This document shows, piece by piece, positions 29,611-39,629 of a DNA stretch of 64,000 nt. Position 1 is the first letter of the stretch, and the number at the start of each line of letters is the position of its first letter. The notes under the pieces were generated by a model that worked only from the letters and a program-made list of their open reading frames with translations, was not told where the DNA came from and ran no database searches. Origin of the DNA: an uncultured Opitutia bacterium (GTDB taxonomy: Bacteria; Verrucomicrobiota; Verrucomicrobiia; Opitutales; UBA953); contig CAINMU010000010.1 of the NCBI GenBank assembly GCA_903850885.1, forward strand, positions 43,218-107,217, read 5' to 3'. The position numbers were made by a program, and so were the translations under genes.

Positions 29611-31146
29611 GTGAAAAAGACTTACGTTCTGGATACCAACGTTCTCATTCATGACCCCGAATCGCTTTTTAAGTTTGATGAGCATATCGTGGCGGTGCCC
29701 GTGGAAGTCTTATCCGAACTGGATCGGCTAAAGACGCAGCCGGGACAACTCGGTGCCAGTGCCCGACGCGTTAACCGCTCGATCCGAAGCCTCTTCGAAA
29801 ATCGCCCACTGAAAGAAATTGCCGAAGGCGACCCGACTAAGCCCGGCGCCCTGCATGCCACCCTCCGCGACGGCGGAGAACTGAGGGTCGTCGTCAACGA
29901 ATCGCTGATTCGCGATCACTTTAACGGAACCCGTTCCGACCGTCTCCGCGCCGTTTTCATGCAGGTTGATGCGCCGGACCACCGTATCATCGCATCCGCT
30001 CTCTATTTGCGCGACACGGCGGACGGGCCTGTCGTCCTTGTCACCAAAGACGCCTGCATGGCGCTCAAGGCCCAAGCGCTCGGCTTAGAAGTACAAGACT
30101 ATCGGAACGATCGGATCGAAACCAGCGACGTAGGCGAATATAAGACCCTAACGATTTCCGCTTCGGCGATGCATGATTTCCGCGATTTGGCTCAAGTTGC
30201 GATTAAACTGAAAGATGAAGACTTACCCGTAATCAACGAGTATGTCATGCTCGCTTCCGATTCATGGAGCGAACCAGCCCGGCACGTCGCTGAGGGTGCC
30301 TTCGTGCCCTTGGGGCTTTATCGCGAGTTTCTTTCGACGCAAAGCGGGGCTCGTAAAGGACTGCAGATGCCCCGCGGCATGCGGGTCATTCCTAAGAATT
30401 TCGAACAGTGGATCTTCCTGGATGCCCTCCTGAACCCCGATATCAAATTAGTGACCTGTTTCGGTCGTGCCGGCACCGGCAAGACCTTTCTCTCCATCGC
30501 CGCCGCTCTTTCTCAAGTGTTGAGCGATTTCTCACCTTATAAGAAGCTCTACGTCTCGCGGCCAGTCGTGCAAATCGGCAAAGACATCGGCGCGTTACCT
30601 GGAACCAAAGAAGAAAAGCTCTCGCCTTATATTCAACCCTACTTCGATAACCTTGAAGTATTATTTTCCAAGAACGGCGCCCCGCCGGTGCCGACGGTAG
30701 CCAAGGACACCGTGGCGACCGACTCCCAACGAAAACAAAAAAAGGCCCAAGCACTCAAAGCCGCCCCGCCGATTTTTGGTTCCCAGTTCCAACAAGTTAA
30801 TCAACCGCGGAAGCCCTACCAATGGTTGATCGATTCTGGCTTGATCGAAATCGAAGCGATGACCTTTATTCGCGGACGATCCATCGGGCACGCCTTCATG
30901 ATCGTCGACGAAGCACAAAACATGACGCCCCATGAGGCTAAGACCGTCATTACACGTATCGGCGAAGGTTCTAAGGTCGTGCTCATTGGAGACCTTGACC
31001 AAGTCGACACCCCCTACTTAGACGGTAAATCCAACGGTCTGATTCATACCCATGAACGGATGAAAGGCTATGCGATTACAGCCAATGTAAGGCTATTACA
31101 TGGCGTACGTAGTGCACTCTCGGAGTTGGCGGCCAAGGCAATGTGA
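29611..31146 (+). CDS. PIN domain-containing PhoH-family ATPase
   Basis: N-terminal PIN (KKTYVLDTNVLIHDP), C-terminal PhoH (GRAGTGKTFLSIAAAL, RSIGHAFMIVDEAQNMTPHEAKTVITRIGEGSKVVLIGD); GTG start. Confidence 0.93.
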   Translation: MKKTYVLDTNVLIHDPESLFKFDEHIVAVPVEVLSELDRLKTQPGQLGASARRVNRSIRSLFENRPLKEIAEGDPTKPGALHATLRDGGELRVVVNESLIRDHFNGTRSDRLRAVFMQVDAPDHRIIASALYLRDTADGPVVLVTKDACMALKAQALGLEVQDYRNDRIETSDVGEYKTLTISASAMHDFRDLAQVAIKLKDEDLPVINEYVMLASDSWSEPARHVAEGAFVPLGLYREFLSTQSGARKGLQMPRGMRVIPKNFEQWIFLDALLNPDIKLVTCFGRAGTGKTFLSIAAALSQVLSDFSPYKKLYVSRPVVQIGKDIGALPGTKEEKLSPYIQPYFDNLEVLFSKNGAPPVPTVAKDTVATDSQRKQKKAQALKAAPPIFGSQFQQVNQPRKPYQWLIDSGLIEIEAMTFIRGRSIGHAFMIVDEAQNMTPHEAKTVITRIGEGSKVVLIGDLDQVDTPYLDGKSNGLIHTHERMKGYAITANVRLLHGVRSALSELAAKAM

Positions 31147-31194
31147 GCAACTTCCACGGTCTTTGACGGATGGGGGCTAACTCCATCCTTGCCG

Positions 31195-33765
31195 ATGGAT
31201 GTGGGGCAAGTTTCCCTCAGTCACGTGGAGAAAGAAACGCCGATGCAGAAGCAGTACCGCGAGATTCGAGAGAAGCTCGCACCGGGTACGCTGCTGCTTT
31301 TTAGGCTCGGTGATTTTTATGAAGTCTTTGGCGAAGATGCCGAAATCGCTTCCAAGGTCCTCGGTCTGACCCTCACGAAAAGGCATGAGACGCCGATGGC
31401 TGGCTTGCCACACCACGCGGCGACTACCTATGTGAATCGTTTGCTCGCCGCGGGCTGGAAAGTCGCCATTTGCGATCAGATGGAAGCGCCGGTGGCCGGC
31501 AAGCTAGTCCGCCGAGGCCTTTCTCGTATCCTCACGCCCGGCACCGCCCTGGAGGATGCCCAATTAGATTCACGCCGGGGCAATTACCTGGCCGCCATCC
31601 ACTGGGACAAGCATGGGTGGCACGCCGCATGGTTAGACGTTTCGACCGCGGACTTTAGGTTGGCTACTGACACCACGCCCCATCGGCTCTTACCGCTCCT
31701 TCATTCGGTTTCGCCTCGTGAAATCATCCTCCCGGAGGGTCTTGAAGTCTCTGCGGAATATCGCGAAGCCTTGGAAGTGTTTCTGCAAGGCCGAGCGACC
31801 TCACGCCTGCCAGGTTGGAATTTCGATATCGAAGCGGGCGCTCGCCTTGTTTCGCAGACGCTATCCGTCCATGGTCTGGCCGGTTTCGGTCTCACGGATC
31901 AGCACCCAGCGCTCGGAGCAGCCGGGGCCGTCTTAGGCTACGTCACCGATTCGCTCTGCGATCGTCCGAAGAACCTCTTCAGGATCATTGAAACAAAATT
32001 AGGCTCCTCAGTCCTGCTGGACGCCGCCTCCTCCCGCAACCTTGAGTTATTCGCTACCTCCAACGGCGTCAGAGAGGGATCGCTGCTCGCGGCCATCGAT
32101 CGCACGGAAACTCCAGCGGGTGCCCGTCAATTAGCCCTCTGGCTGGCGGAGCCATCGACTGAACTATCCGTCATCCATGCCCGGCAAGCGGCGATCGGCG
32201 AGCTCGTCAAACACCCCGGCGCCTCCGCCCGGATCGGCGAATCATTACGGGGTATCCGTGACATTCCGCGCATACTCGCCCGCCTGCAGAACCGCTTAAG
32301 GAACCCGCGCGAGCTGGGCGGCATCCGGGATACGCTTAAGAGCATGCCGGCAATTAAGGAGGAACTTGTCGCCTTGCCTGGCAAAGCCATGGAAGGCTAT
32401 CACGTCAGGATCAATCTACAAACGGAGCTTCTCCAAAAGCTCGCCCAAGCCCTCGCCGAAGAACTGCCAGTTGATCTGACCGAAGGCGGTGCCTTGCGGA
32501 CTGGCTATGACGCCGAGCTTGACCGGCTTCGGGCCTTGGCTTCGGACAGCAAGAGCTGGATCGCCGATTTCGAACGCAACGAACAGACCCGCACTGGCAT
32601 CAAATCTCTGAAAGTTAGATATAACGGTAACTTCGGCTACGCAATCGAGATCACCAAGGCCAATCTGCCATCCATTCCGGCGGACTACATCCGCAAGCAA
32701 ACGATGGTCAATGCGGAGCGTTTTACGACCGAGGAATTACGGACCAAAGAACGCGAAGTGCTGCGTGCCGATGAGCAGGCCTTGTCACGCGAGACTGAAC
32801 TCTTCCAAGCCCTCCTTGCTAAGGTGATCGAACACACGGAAGAACTCCTACTTACCGCCGGTACCTTGGCCGAAATTGATGTTCTCCGGGGCTGGGCCGA
32901 GCTTGCTCGGGAAGCCAAATGGACGCGGCCGGACGTAGATGATTCCGACACACTGGAAATCGAACAGGGGCGGCACCCCGTCGTGGAGCAAATGTTAAAC
33001 GCCCGACCTGGTGCCGGCTCCTTCGTCCCTAATGACACGCGGCTCAGCAGTTCCGGGGAGCAAATCGCATTACTAACGGGACCTAACATGGCCGGTAAGT
33101 CTACTTACATCCGCCAAGTCGCCCTGATCTCCCTGCTGGCTCACCTCGGTGCATGGGTGCCGGCACTATCCGCGCGAATCGGCTTGATCGATCGTATCTT
33201 TTGTCGTGTCGGCGCATCGGATGAACTCTCGCGGGGCAATTCCACCTTCATGGTCGAAATGAACGAGACCTCGAACATCCTTAATAATGCCACGGTACGA
33301 TCCCTCGTTGTACTGGATGAAATCGGTAGAGGTACGAGCACCTACGACGGCATCAGCATCGCATGGGCTGTTGCCGAACATCTGCACGGAGCAGGGGCAG
33401 AGGGACCTCGTACCCTTTTTGCCACCCACTATCATGAGCTCACCAAGCTCTCCGGCTCCCTCCCGCGTCTGCGCAATTGGTCCGTAGCGGTCAAAGAATG
33501 GAAAGATGAAATCGTCTTTGTTCGTCGGGTCGTGCCAGGGGCTGCGGACCGTTCTTACGGCATTCAAGTGGCCAGACTTGCCGGCATGCCGCCCTCCGTC
33601 GTCACACGGGCACGCGAAATCTTGGCCGGACTTGAAGTAGGGGAGGGCCTGCCCGATACTTCGAATGCAAAGCATAAGGCGGGACCCGTAAAGACAACGA
33701 AAGAAAACAGCACTCCGAACCTACCCCCCAAAACCGAGGGTCCGCAGTTAGATTTATTCGCTTAG
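31195..33765 (+). CDS. mutS: DNA mismatch repair protein MutS
   Basis: LLFRLGDFYEVFGEDAEIAS (mismatch-binding FYE), TGPNMAGKSTYIRQVALI, DEIGRGTSTYDGISIAWAVAEHL. Confidence 0.97.
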   Translation: MDVGQVSLSHVEKETPMQKQYREIREKLAPGTLLLFRLGDFYEVFGEDAEIASKVLGLTLTKRHETPMAGLPHHAATTYVNRLLAAGWKVAICDQMEAPVAGKLVRRGLSRILTPGTALEDAQLDSRRGNYLAAIHWDKHGWHAAWLDVSTADFRLATDTTPHRLLPLLHSVSPREIILPEGLEVSAEYREALEVFLQGRATSRLPGWNFDIEAGARLVSQTLSVHGLAGFGLTDQHPALGAAGAVLGYVTDSLCDRPKNLFRIIETKLGSSVLLDAASSRNLELFATSNGVREGSLLAAIDRTETPAGARQLALWLAEPSTELSVIHARQAAIGELVKHPGASARIGESLRGIRDIPRILARLQNRLRNPRELGGIRDTLKSMPAIKEELVALPGKAMEGYHVRINLQTELLQKLAQALAEELPVDLTEGGALRTGYDAELDRLRALASDSKSWIADFERNEQTRTGIKSLKVRYNGNFGYAIEITKANLPSIPADYIRKQTMVNAERFTTEELRTKEREVLRADEQALSRETELFQALLAKVIEHTEELLLTAGTLAEIDVLRGWAELAREAKWTRPDVDDSDTLEIEQGRHPVVEQMLNARPGAGSFVPNDTRLSSSGEQIALLTGPNMAGKSTYIRQVALISLLAHLGAWVPALSARIGLIDRIFCRVGASDELSRGNSTFMVEMNETSNILNNATVRSLVVLDEIGRGTSTYDGISIAWAVAEHLHGAGAEGPRTLFATHYHELTKLSGSLPRLRNWSVAVKEWKDEIVFVRRVVPGAADRSYGIQVARLAGMPPSVVTRAREILAGLEVGEGLPDTSNAKHKAGPVKTTKENSTPNLPPKTEGPQLDLFA

Positions 33766-34457
33766 ATCCTTTGGTTCCATTCCTGGGATGCGAATTTCGC
33801 CCAGCTTCCTTCGTGATCAAACTGATTATAGATCGGCTCGGGAACAGCCACGGGGGAACTACCCAGAGAGCGACCGAGCGCGTCGGTGAAATCTTTTTCG
33901 AATCGTAACCAATTGCATTCCGGCAAGAAGGGTTGCCAAACATAACCTTCGATCAGAAGCCCATGTCGGTTGCGCTTTTGGGCTGCCCCAGCGACTTTTT
34001 TACCATTATCGGTCCGCATGAGGTCGTTCGGTTCAGCTCGCTGAGCACAATCATCAGGCGCAAAAAAATCCCGGCAGCCCTTTGGCGCAGCCACCAAGGC
34101 CACCGGCAGCCCTTGGGCTTTCAGGGCCTCAGCTAAGGCTTGGTGAACTAACGCATAACTCGCCATAGCATCGGCTTGGCTCAACGGATGTGTCGCCGGG
34201 ATGACCAGCGCGAACGTCCAATCTTTCAAATGCGAAACCAAGCCCCCTCCGGTACAACGTCGAACAAGCGAGTACTCCGCGGGGACTTGCGCGCGATACT
34301 TGGCCCAAGACTGAGAAACGCCAAAGGTAAAAGCCGGCTCGGACCACGCAAAAGGACGAAACCTGATATGATTCGGCTGAGGATAATTCTCCAAAAGCAG
34401 CAAGTCGGCCGACATGTTATCAATCGCATCGGCGGACTGGCGGGGAAGGACGTCCAT
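33762..34457 (-). CDS. lplA: Lipoate-protein ligase A family protein
   Basis: Biotin/lipoate ligase fold signatures: YSLVRRCTGGGLVSHLKDWTFALVIP, KVAGAAQKRNRHGLLIEGYV. Start chosen at MDVLPRQ. Confidence 0.82.
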   Translation of the reverse strand: MDVLPRQSADAIDNMSADLLLLENYPQPNHIRFRPFAWSEPAFTFGVSQSWAKYRAQVPAEYSLVRRCTGGGLVSHLKDWTFALVIPATHPLSQADAMASYALVHQALAEALKAQGLPVALVAAPKGCRDFFAPDDCAQRAEPNDLMRTDNGKKVAGAAQKRNRHGLLIEGYVWQPFLPECNWLRFEKDFTDALGRSLGSSPVAVPEPIYNQFDHEGSWAKFASQEWNQRI

Positions 34458-34459
34458 AA

Positions 34460-35425
34460 CTAGTAATCTATCCCTTTTTCTAACAAACGCACGACCTTTC
34501 GGCCGGTTTCCTTTTCGTACCAATCTTCGCATCCACGGGGGACACGTAATTCGCCGAGTTGCTCGTTGAAAGCTTGAACGGGCGTCCTTAATTTTCCGGC
34601 CAAGGGATGAAGCTGCAGGCTCAAATCGCGCGGTCTTAAGCCTAAGTTAGGAGCGGATGAACGGAGCGAAGCTGAGACGAATTTATCTGCAGCCAGGCCG
34701 AAATGTTGTGCGATCCGCACGCCCATCTCATGACGACTGAGCGCGTCGGCTCCCGCCCAGTGATAAACCCCCGAAAGATTTGGTCGTTCGCAAAGTTCGA
34801 TGGCGACATCGGCCAGATTACTGAGCGCCACAGGTTGGCGGATTTCATCCGTGAAAAGAAGAGTCGGTCGACCCGCGGCCCAATCGCGGAAAAGTCTTTC
34901 GTGCAACCCCCGATCGCCCTGGGGTGAATTGCCGTTAAGCAATGTCGTCCGGATCACGGCCGCGTGCTCTCGGCCATATTTCAAGACCGCGACTTCACCG
35001 GCGGCCTTAGTCATACCATAAAGGTGCAACGGGGAAGGCATGTCTGTGTGCTGATACCTTCCGGTTTCACCATTAAAGACCATATCTGTCGAAAAATGGA
35101 TAATTTTAGCTCCAACATGAAAAGCCAGTTGGGCTAACTGCCGGGGCAATAAGTGATTAATCTTATCGGCTGACTTCGGGTTTTGCGCACAACCGTCGAT
35201 CGTCGCCAAGGCCGCACAATTGATGATGGCCTGGGGAAACTCCTCCAGAATCAGTGCCTCGAGTTTGACCTCATCGGTCAGATCAAGGACTAAAGCTTGT
35301 TGCACCCCTTCAATCGCCGGGAGCCGCGTTCCGCCAAGCGCGATGACCTGATGCCCCCGCCGAAGCGCAGAGAGAACAACTTCTCGGCCGAGAAACCCCG
35401 TCGCACCTGTGACCACAATTTTCAT
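34460..35425 (-). CDS. SDR family oxidoreductase, RmlD (dTDP-4-dehydrorhamnose reductase) type
   Basis: MKIVVTGATGFLGREVV, IINCAALATIDGCAQNP, HFSTDMVFNGETGRY, YGMTKAAGE. Confidence 0.85.
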   Translation of the reverse strand: MKIVVTGATGFLGREVVLSALRRGHQVIALGGTRLPAIEGVQQALVLDLTDEVKLEALILEEFPQAIINCAALATIDGCAQNPKSADKINHLLPRQLAQLAFHVGAKIIHFSTDMVFNGETGRYQHTDMPSPLHLYGMTKAAGEVAVLKYGREHAAVIRTTLLNGNSPQGDRGLHERLFRDWAAGRPTLLFTDEIRQPVALSNLADVAIELCERPNLSGVYHWAGADALSRHEMGVRIAQHFGLAADKFVSASLRSSAPNLGLRPRDLSLQLHPLAGKLRTPVQAFNEQLGELRVPRGCEDWYEKETGRKVVRLLEKGIDY

Positions 35426-35524
35426 GGGTCGTTTTATGACTTCATCGACCGATCTGGCAAGCGGGGACAAGCTTTCGCCCACGCTTGCCAAAACCATGCG
35501 AAGTCACATTGATTAGGCTTATCC

Positions 35525-36622
35525 ATGGGTTCATACTCTGATTTAGCAAACCGTCCGGTACTGACCCAACCCGTCTACGAGGCTGGGCGCCCAATCGAAG
35601 TGGTCGCTCGTGAGTTTGGCTTAGATCCGGCTTCGGTGATCAAATTAGCGTCCAACGAAAACCCCCTTGGGCCATCCCCGCTTGGGCTCACGGCAGCCCG
35701 CAAAGCTCTTGAAGTCTGTCACCTTTATCCTGATGGGGGCTCCACTTTCCTTCGCGAAAAATTAGCTAAAAAATGGAATCTGACACCGAATAATTTTGTC
35801 ATCGGTAATGGCTCCAACGAAGTCATGATCTTACTCGCCCAAGCGTTCTTACGCCCAGGGGATGAAGTTGTCTTCGGCTCTCAGGCTTTCATCGTCTATA
35901 AGCTTGCGACCATGCTGTTTGGAGCGACGGCTGTCGAGGTGCCGATGCCCGGTTTTAGGCATGACCTCAAAGCCATGCGTGCGGCGGTCACCAGCCGCAC
36001 CCGAATCCTATTCTTGGCCAGCCCGAACAACCCCACGGGTGGAACGGATGAGCCCGCTGATATCCTGGCGCTCGCCGACTCCCTTCCCGAAGACGTGATT
36101 TTCTGCTTAGACGAGGCTTACGCGGAATACCTTGAGCATTCTGCCGACCTGCGGCCCCTGATGGCTTCGGGTCGCAAGGTCGTGGTCAGTCGCACCTTTT
36201 CCAAGGCATACGGTTTGGCTGGCCTACGCGTAGGTTACCTCATGGGTTCGGCGGAAGTATGCGGGTTACTGAATCGCGTCCGCCAACCGTTCAACGTCAA
36301 CTTGCCCGCCTTGGCCGCCGCAGAAGCCGCGCTGGATGACGTCGCTTTCGTCACCCGCACCAAGGAAGTTAACGCCCAAGGCTTAAGTCAGGTGGGTGCG
36401 GGACTAAAGGCCCTAGGTTGCGAATTCATTGAAGGAAAAGCCAATTTCTTAGCAGCCAAGATACCCCAAGCCGACGAGGCCTTCATGCATCTTCAGAGGG
36501 CTGGAGTAATCGTCCGTCCGCTCAAGGGCTACGGCATGACGGGATGGTTAAGACTCACCGTCGGCACCTCCGCCCAGAATGAGCGCCTGTTAAGCGAACT
36601 CACCAAACTTATCTCCCGATGA
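35525..36622 (+). CDS. hisC: Histidinol-phosphate aminotransferase
   Basis: KLASNENPLGPSP, SPNNPTGG, VVSRTFSKAYGLAGLRVGYL. Confidence 0.93.
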   Translation: MGSYSDLANRPVLTQPVYEAGRPIEVVAREFGLDPASVIKLASNENPLGPSPLGLTAARKALEVCHLYPDGGSTFLREKLAKKWNLTPNNFVIGNGSNEVMILLAQAFLRPGDEVVFGSQAFIVYKLATMLFGATAVEVPMPGFRHDLKAMRAAVTSRTRILFLASPNNPTGGTDEPADILALADSLPEDVIFCLDEAYAEYLEHSADLRPLMASGRKVVVSRTFSKAYGLAGLRVGYLMGSAEVCGLLNRVRQPFNVNLPALAAAEAALDDVAFVTRTKEVNAQGLSQVGAGLKALGCEFIEGKANFLAAKIPQADEAFMHLQRAGVIVRPLKGYGMTGWLRLTVGTSAQNERLLSELTKLISR

Positions 36623-37014
36623 ATTTCGACGAAGCCGTCCGCCTCATCCGAGCCAAGGATTCCCGTTATCAGGCGCAAGCCTACGACCTCGTTAGAGTCG
36701 GCTTGGATCACGCCCAAAAAATAGTCTACGGCGAAGCCAAGAAAGGGAAGAGTTTGGTCAACCGCCATGTTACAGGGCCTCAGCTCTTGGAGGGGTTTCG
36801 ATTGCACGTACTTACGACCTACGGACCGATGTCTTACCCCTTACTCCAAAACTGGGGCCTAAAGAAGTCCAGCGACGTCGGTAACATCGTTTTTAATATC
36901 ATTGAGACCGGTATGTTCGGACGTTCTCCCGAAGATAACTTGGAGGACTTTGAAGCAGTCTATGACTTTAAAGAGACCTTCCATAAGCCGTTTGACCCCG
37001 GTAACTCTAACTAA
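36619..37014 (+). CDS. Conserved hypothetical protein (Minf_1886-type family)
   Basis: 131 aa with ATGA overlap to hisC; LLEGFRLHVLTTYGPMSYPLLQNWGLKKSSDVGNIVFNIIE resembles the Minf_1886 family as I recall it. Confidence 0.75.
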   Translation: MNFDEAVRLIRAKDSRYQAQAYDLVRVGLDHAQKIVYGEAKKGKSLVNRHVTGPQLLEGFRLHVLTTYGPMSYPLLQNWGLKKSSDVGNIVFNIIETGMFGRSPEDNLEDFEAVYDFKETFHKPFDPGNSN

Positions 37015-38066
37015 GCATTCACGAGGCTGATCAGGCGAACGTCCTGACAACCCCGCAGCAGTCGGATCTTGGCCAGCATCGAGCGTTCATGAAAACGGAC
37101 TTCGGATTTAATGACGGCATTTTCGCATTGGATCACAAGTTTTCCGCCTTCAAGGACGCGCACGGGGGCGCAACGCTTCGCAAGTTTAAGCGGTAAAAGT
37201 TCATGCCAATGCGCAATGATCGCGTCCTCCGGAACCGGCCGCCCTAACCGTAGTTTCTTGAAAGCCTCAGCCATTGCATCGTCCATCGACTTCAGCGGTC
37301 GATCGGTTGAGCGGCCCCGATCTTCGGGCAAGCCGCTGAGATTAGCCAAAAGGTTGAGTACGGTACGGGAAAATTTCCCCTTTTGCTTTCCCTCGGTGAC
37401 TAAGGCGCGGATTAAATAAGGTAGCTCGATGAGCTTCTCGGCCCGCAAGCAACGCTCGGGAGCATAGGCGCCGCCGACGATAACACCCGTCGCTCCTGAC
37501 TCTCTGGCCGCTTCCCCGTCGAGCAATGGGTCGTTACCGATATGGACTAATGCGGAGGTGGCGACGCCGAGCTGCCGGGCGGCATGCGAAAAGAACTTCG
37601 CGTCCGGCTTGGCCAGGGCGATTTCTGAAGAGAGGAATATTCCGTCCAGATGCTTGGTTAAGCCCTTAGCCTCCAGGACTTGCCGCATCCTCGTATCGGC
37701 ATTGGAGAGAATTCCGACCTTGATGCCCAAAAACCTGATTGCGGTAAGCGCATTGATCGCACCTGGCTGCAGCCGCCAATTCTTTTCATCTGCAAAGGCA
37801 TGCCAGCATTCCTGAAAAACGGGTTCAAGCTTTGCGGCCGGCAGGGAAGGGCCGAAACAACGCTGCACGACCTCCCGCCAAAAAACTTCTGGCTTCGACC
37901 TTTGGGGCCCCCCTTTGAAGGCGAGCGGAAAGGCGGCCTCAAGGAACGCCGGTTGCACTTCCACGCCATGCTTCTGGGCGCAGCGCGCATAAATCGTTCC
38001 GACGGAAGGATGGGGTACGACCAAGGTTCCGGCTAAATCAAAGGTGACTGCTTGGACGATTGCCAT
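37011..38066 (-). CDS. HAD-like hydrolase fused to a C-terminal DciA/DUF721-like domain
   Basis: N-terminal HAD signatures (FDLAGTLV, GILSNADTRM, KPDAKFFSHAARQLG, HIGNDPLLDGEAARESGATGV). C-terminal about 110 aa (FSRTVLNLLANLSG...MDDAMAEAFKKLRLGRPVPEDAIIAHWHELLPLKLAKRCAPVRVLEGGKLVIQCENAVIKSEVRFHERSMLAKI) reads as DUF721. Confidence 0.8.
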   Translation of the reverse strand: MAIVQAVTFDLAGTLVVPHPSVGTIYARCAQKHGVEVQPAFLEAAFPLAFKGGPQRSKPEVFWREVVQRCFGPSLPAAKLEPVFQECWHAFADEKNWRLQPGAINALTAIRFLGIKVGILSNADTRMRQVLEAKGLTKHLDGIFLSSEIALAKPDAKFFSHAARQLGVATSALVHIGNDPLLDGEAARESGATGVIVGGAYAPERCLRAEKLIELPYLIRALVTEGKQKGKFSRTVLNLLANLSGLPEDRGRSTDRPLKSMDDAMAEAFKKLRLGRPVPEDAIIAHWHELLPLKLAKRCAPVRVLEGGKLVIQCENAVIKSEVRFHERSMLAKIRLLRGCQDVRLISLVNA

Positions 38067-38232
38067 GGGGGTTATGAGATCAGTCGGAATCTCCGATAAG
38101 GCGGAGGTAACGTTTGTGACAGAATTGATAAAATCCTCAAAATATAAAGGGAAAGGTTCAAGTTATCGGGGTCAATTTCTCCTCTATGATGTCCCGGCTT
38201 GTCTATTCGCAAGAACGAGTAATAAACAAGTT

Positions 38233-38709
38233 ATGAACCTTCCCCGTCTCGGCCAAATAGCCCTCGCAGCACTCTTTGCCGTTATTTCGGTCGCCTGCAG
38301 CACGAGCGCGACCTCCTCCGCCGATCTTAAATCCGTCAGTAAAATCTTCGTGGCCGACACCGCGGCTTCGAACACGCTCGAGACAAACGCGCTCAATAAC
38401 GCCGTCCACGACGCGGCCGTCAGGGAACTCCAGCGCTTGGGCTATGCGATTACTTCCAACAGCAATGAAGCCAACGCCACCCTCCGAAGCTCTTGGCGCA
38501 CCCGCAAGGGCGAAGGCGTTCGCAATGATTCGGAGTCCATCTCTCTTTCTTTGTCGCTCTTCAGCAAGTCCGGTCAGCGGCTCTTTGACGCTGACTCCGG
38601 TCCGGCCGTTTTGGCCAACTTCTGGAATGAATCCCGAGCCAACACGGAAGTCATCGCGATGCTTGCCCGCCTACCTCACGCGGAGTTAGCTGCGGGTTCT
38701 CATAAATAA
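38233..38709 (+). CDS. Putative lipoprotein of unknown function
   Basis: Signal peptide with lipobox-like ISVAC|S in MNLPRLGQIALAALFAVISVACSTSATSS. Start re-chosen from 38044. Confidence 0.7.
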   Translation: MNLPRLGQIALAALFAVISVACSTSATSSADLKSVSKIFVADTAASNTLETNALNNAVHDAAVRELQRLGYAITSNSNEANATLRSSWRTRKGEGVRNDSESISLSLSLFSKSGQRLFDADSGPAVLANFWNESRANTEVIAMLARLPHAELAAGSHK

Positions 38710-38711
38710 CC

Positions 38712-39629
38712 TTACGCAGTTCGCAAGGTCAGCTTAGCCAGGATTTCGGCTTTCAATGCCTGAAGTTCTGGCATCGCGATTCCTGCCGCTTCACCGCGGC
38801 GGAGTGGTTCGCCCCAAATCCCTTCCACCTCGACCTCACGTCCCTCCTGATAGTCAATCAAGCTGGAAGGGCGATAGGCTCCCATCGTCGCTGTTACCTT
38901 AAATTGCGACGGTATATGATTCGGGTGAAAAGGGTGACCACAGGCGGCCGCGGCCGCACCAACCTCCGACATGAGCTTAAGGGCACGCTCGGCCAGCACC
39001 GGGGACTCCAAGATCTTATCCGTGGTCACTCCTCCAGCCGCGATGGAAAGTCCGTTAAAAGGGATATTCCAGCAGAGTTTGCGCCATAAAATAGCGTCGA
39101 AGGATTCATCGGAGGCACACTCGACGCCGGCGTCCTTGAACAAACTCACGCAAGTCTCCACGGGTGCATGGCTCAGGCCCTGCGCTGCTGCCATCCGAAC
39201 ATATCCAGCGAGTTGAGCATCGATGACGCCGGGGGCGATGCGATTGATGCAAACAAAACAAAGTCCACCGACAATCAGTGAAGACGAGTGGATTTTCGCC
39301 AGCGATTCCACATTGCCCATACCATTTTGCAAAGTGAGCAAGATCGTCTTAGGACCTAAGACCGGGCGCAACAGGACCGGCAGCACTCCGTTGGCGGTAG
39401 ATTTAGTTGCGACGATAACTAGATCACAAGGGCCGACCGGCAGGGTGGTCGTAACCGCCGAAGCCACCCGGACGAGCTTAGAGGAATCGCGTGTCTTAAG
39501 CGTCAAGCCATTTGCCGTGATGAAAGCCGCATCACGGCGAGTCACCAAATGGACTTCATGGCCACGTTGCGCTAACAAACCGCCATACCAACCGCCGATG
39601 GCACCCGCGCCTACGATGACGATCTTCAT
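38712..39629 (-). CDS. panE: 2-dehydropantoate 2-reductase
   Basis: MKIVIVGAGAIGGWYGGLLAQRGHEVHLVTR, LTLQNGMGNVE, LCWNIPFNGLSI. Confidence 0.9.
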   Translation of the reverse strand: MKIVIVGAGAIGGWYGGLLAQRGHEVHLVTRRDAAFITANGLTLKTRDSSKLVRVASAVTTTLPVGPCDLVIVATKSTANGVLPVLLRPVLGPKTILLTLQNGMGNVESLAKIHSSSLIVGGLCFVCINRIAPGVIDAQLAGYVRMAAAQGLSHAPVETCVSLFKDAGVECASDESFDAILWRKLCWNIPFNGLSIAAGGVTTDKILESPVLAERALKLMSEVGAAAAACGHPFHPNHIPSQFKVTATMGAYRPSSLIDYQEGREVEVEGIWGEPLRRGEAAGIAMPELQALKAEILAKLTLRTA

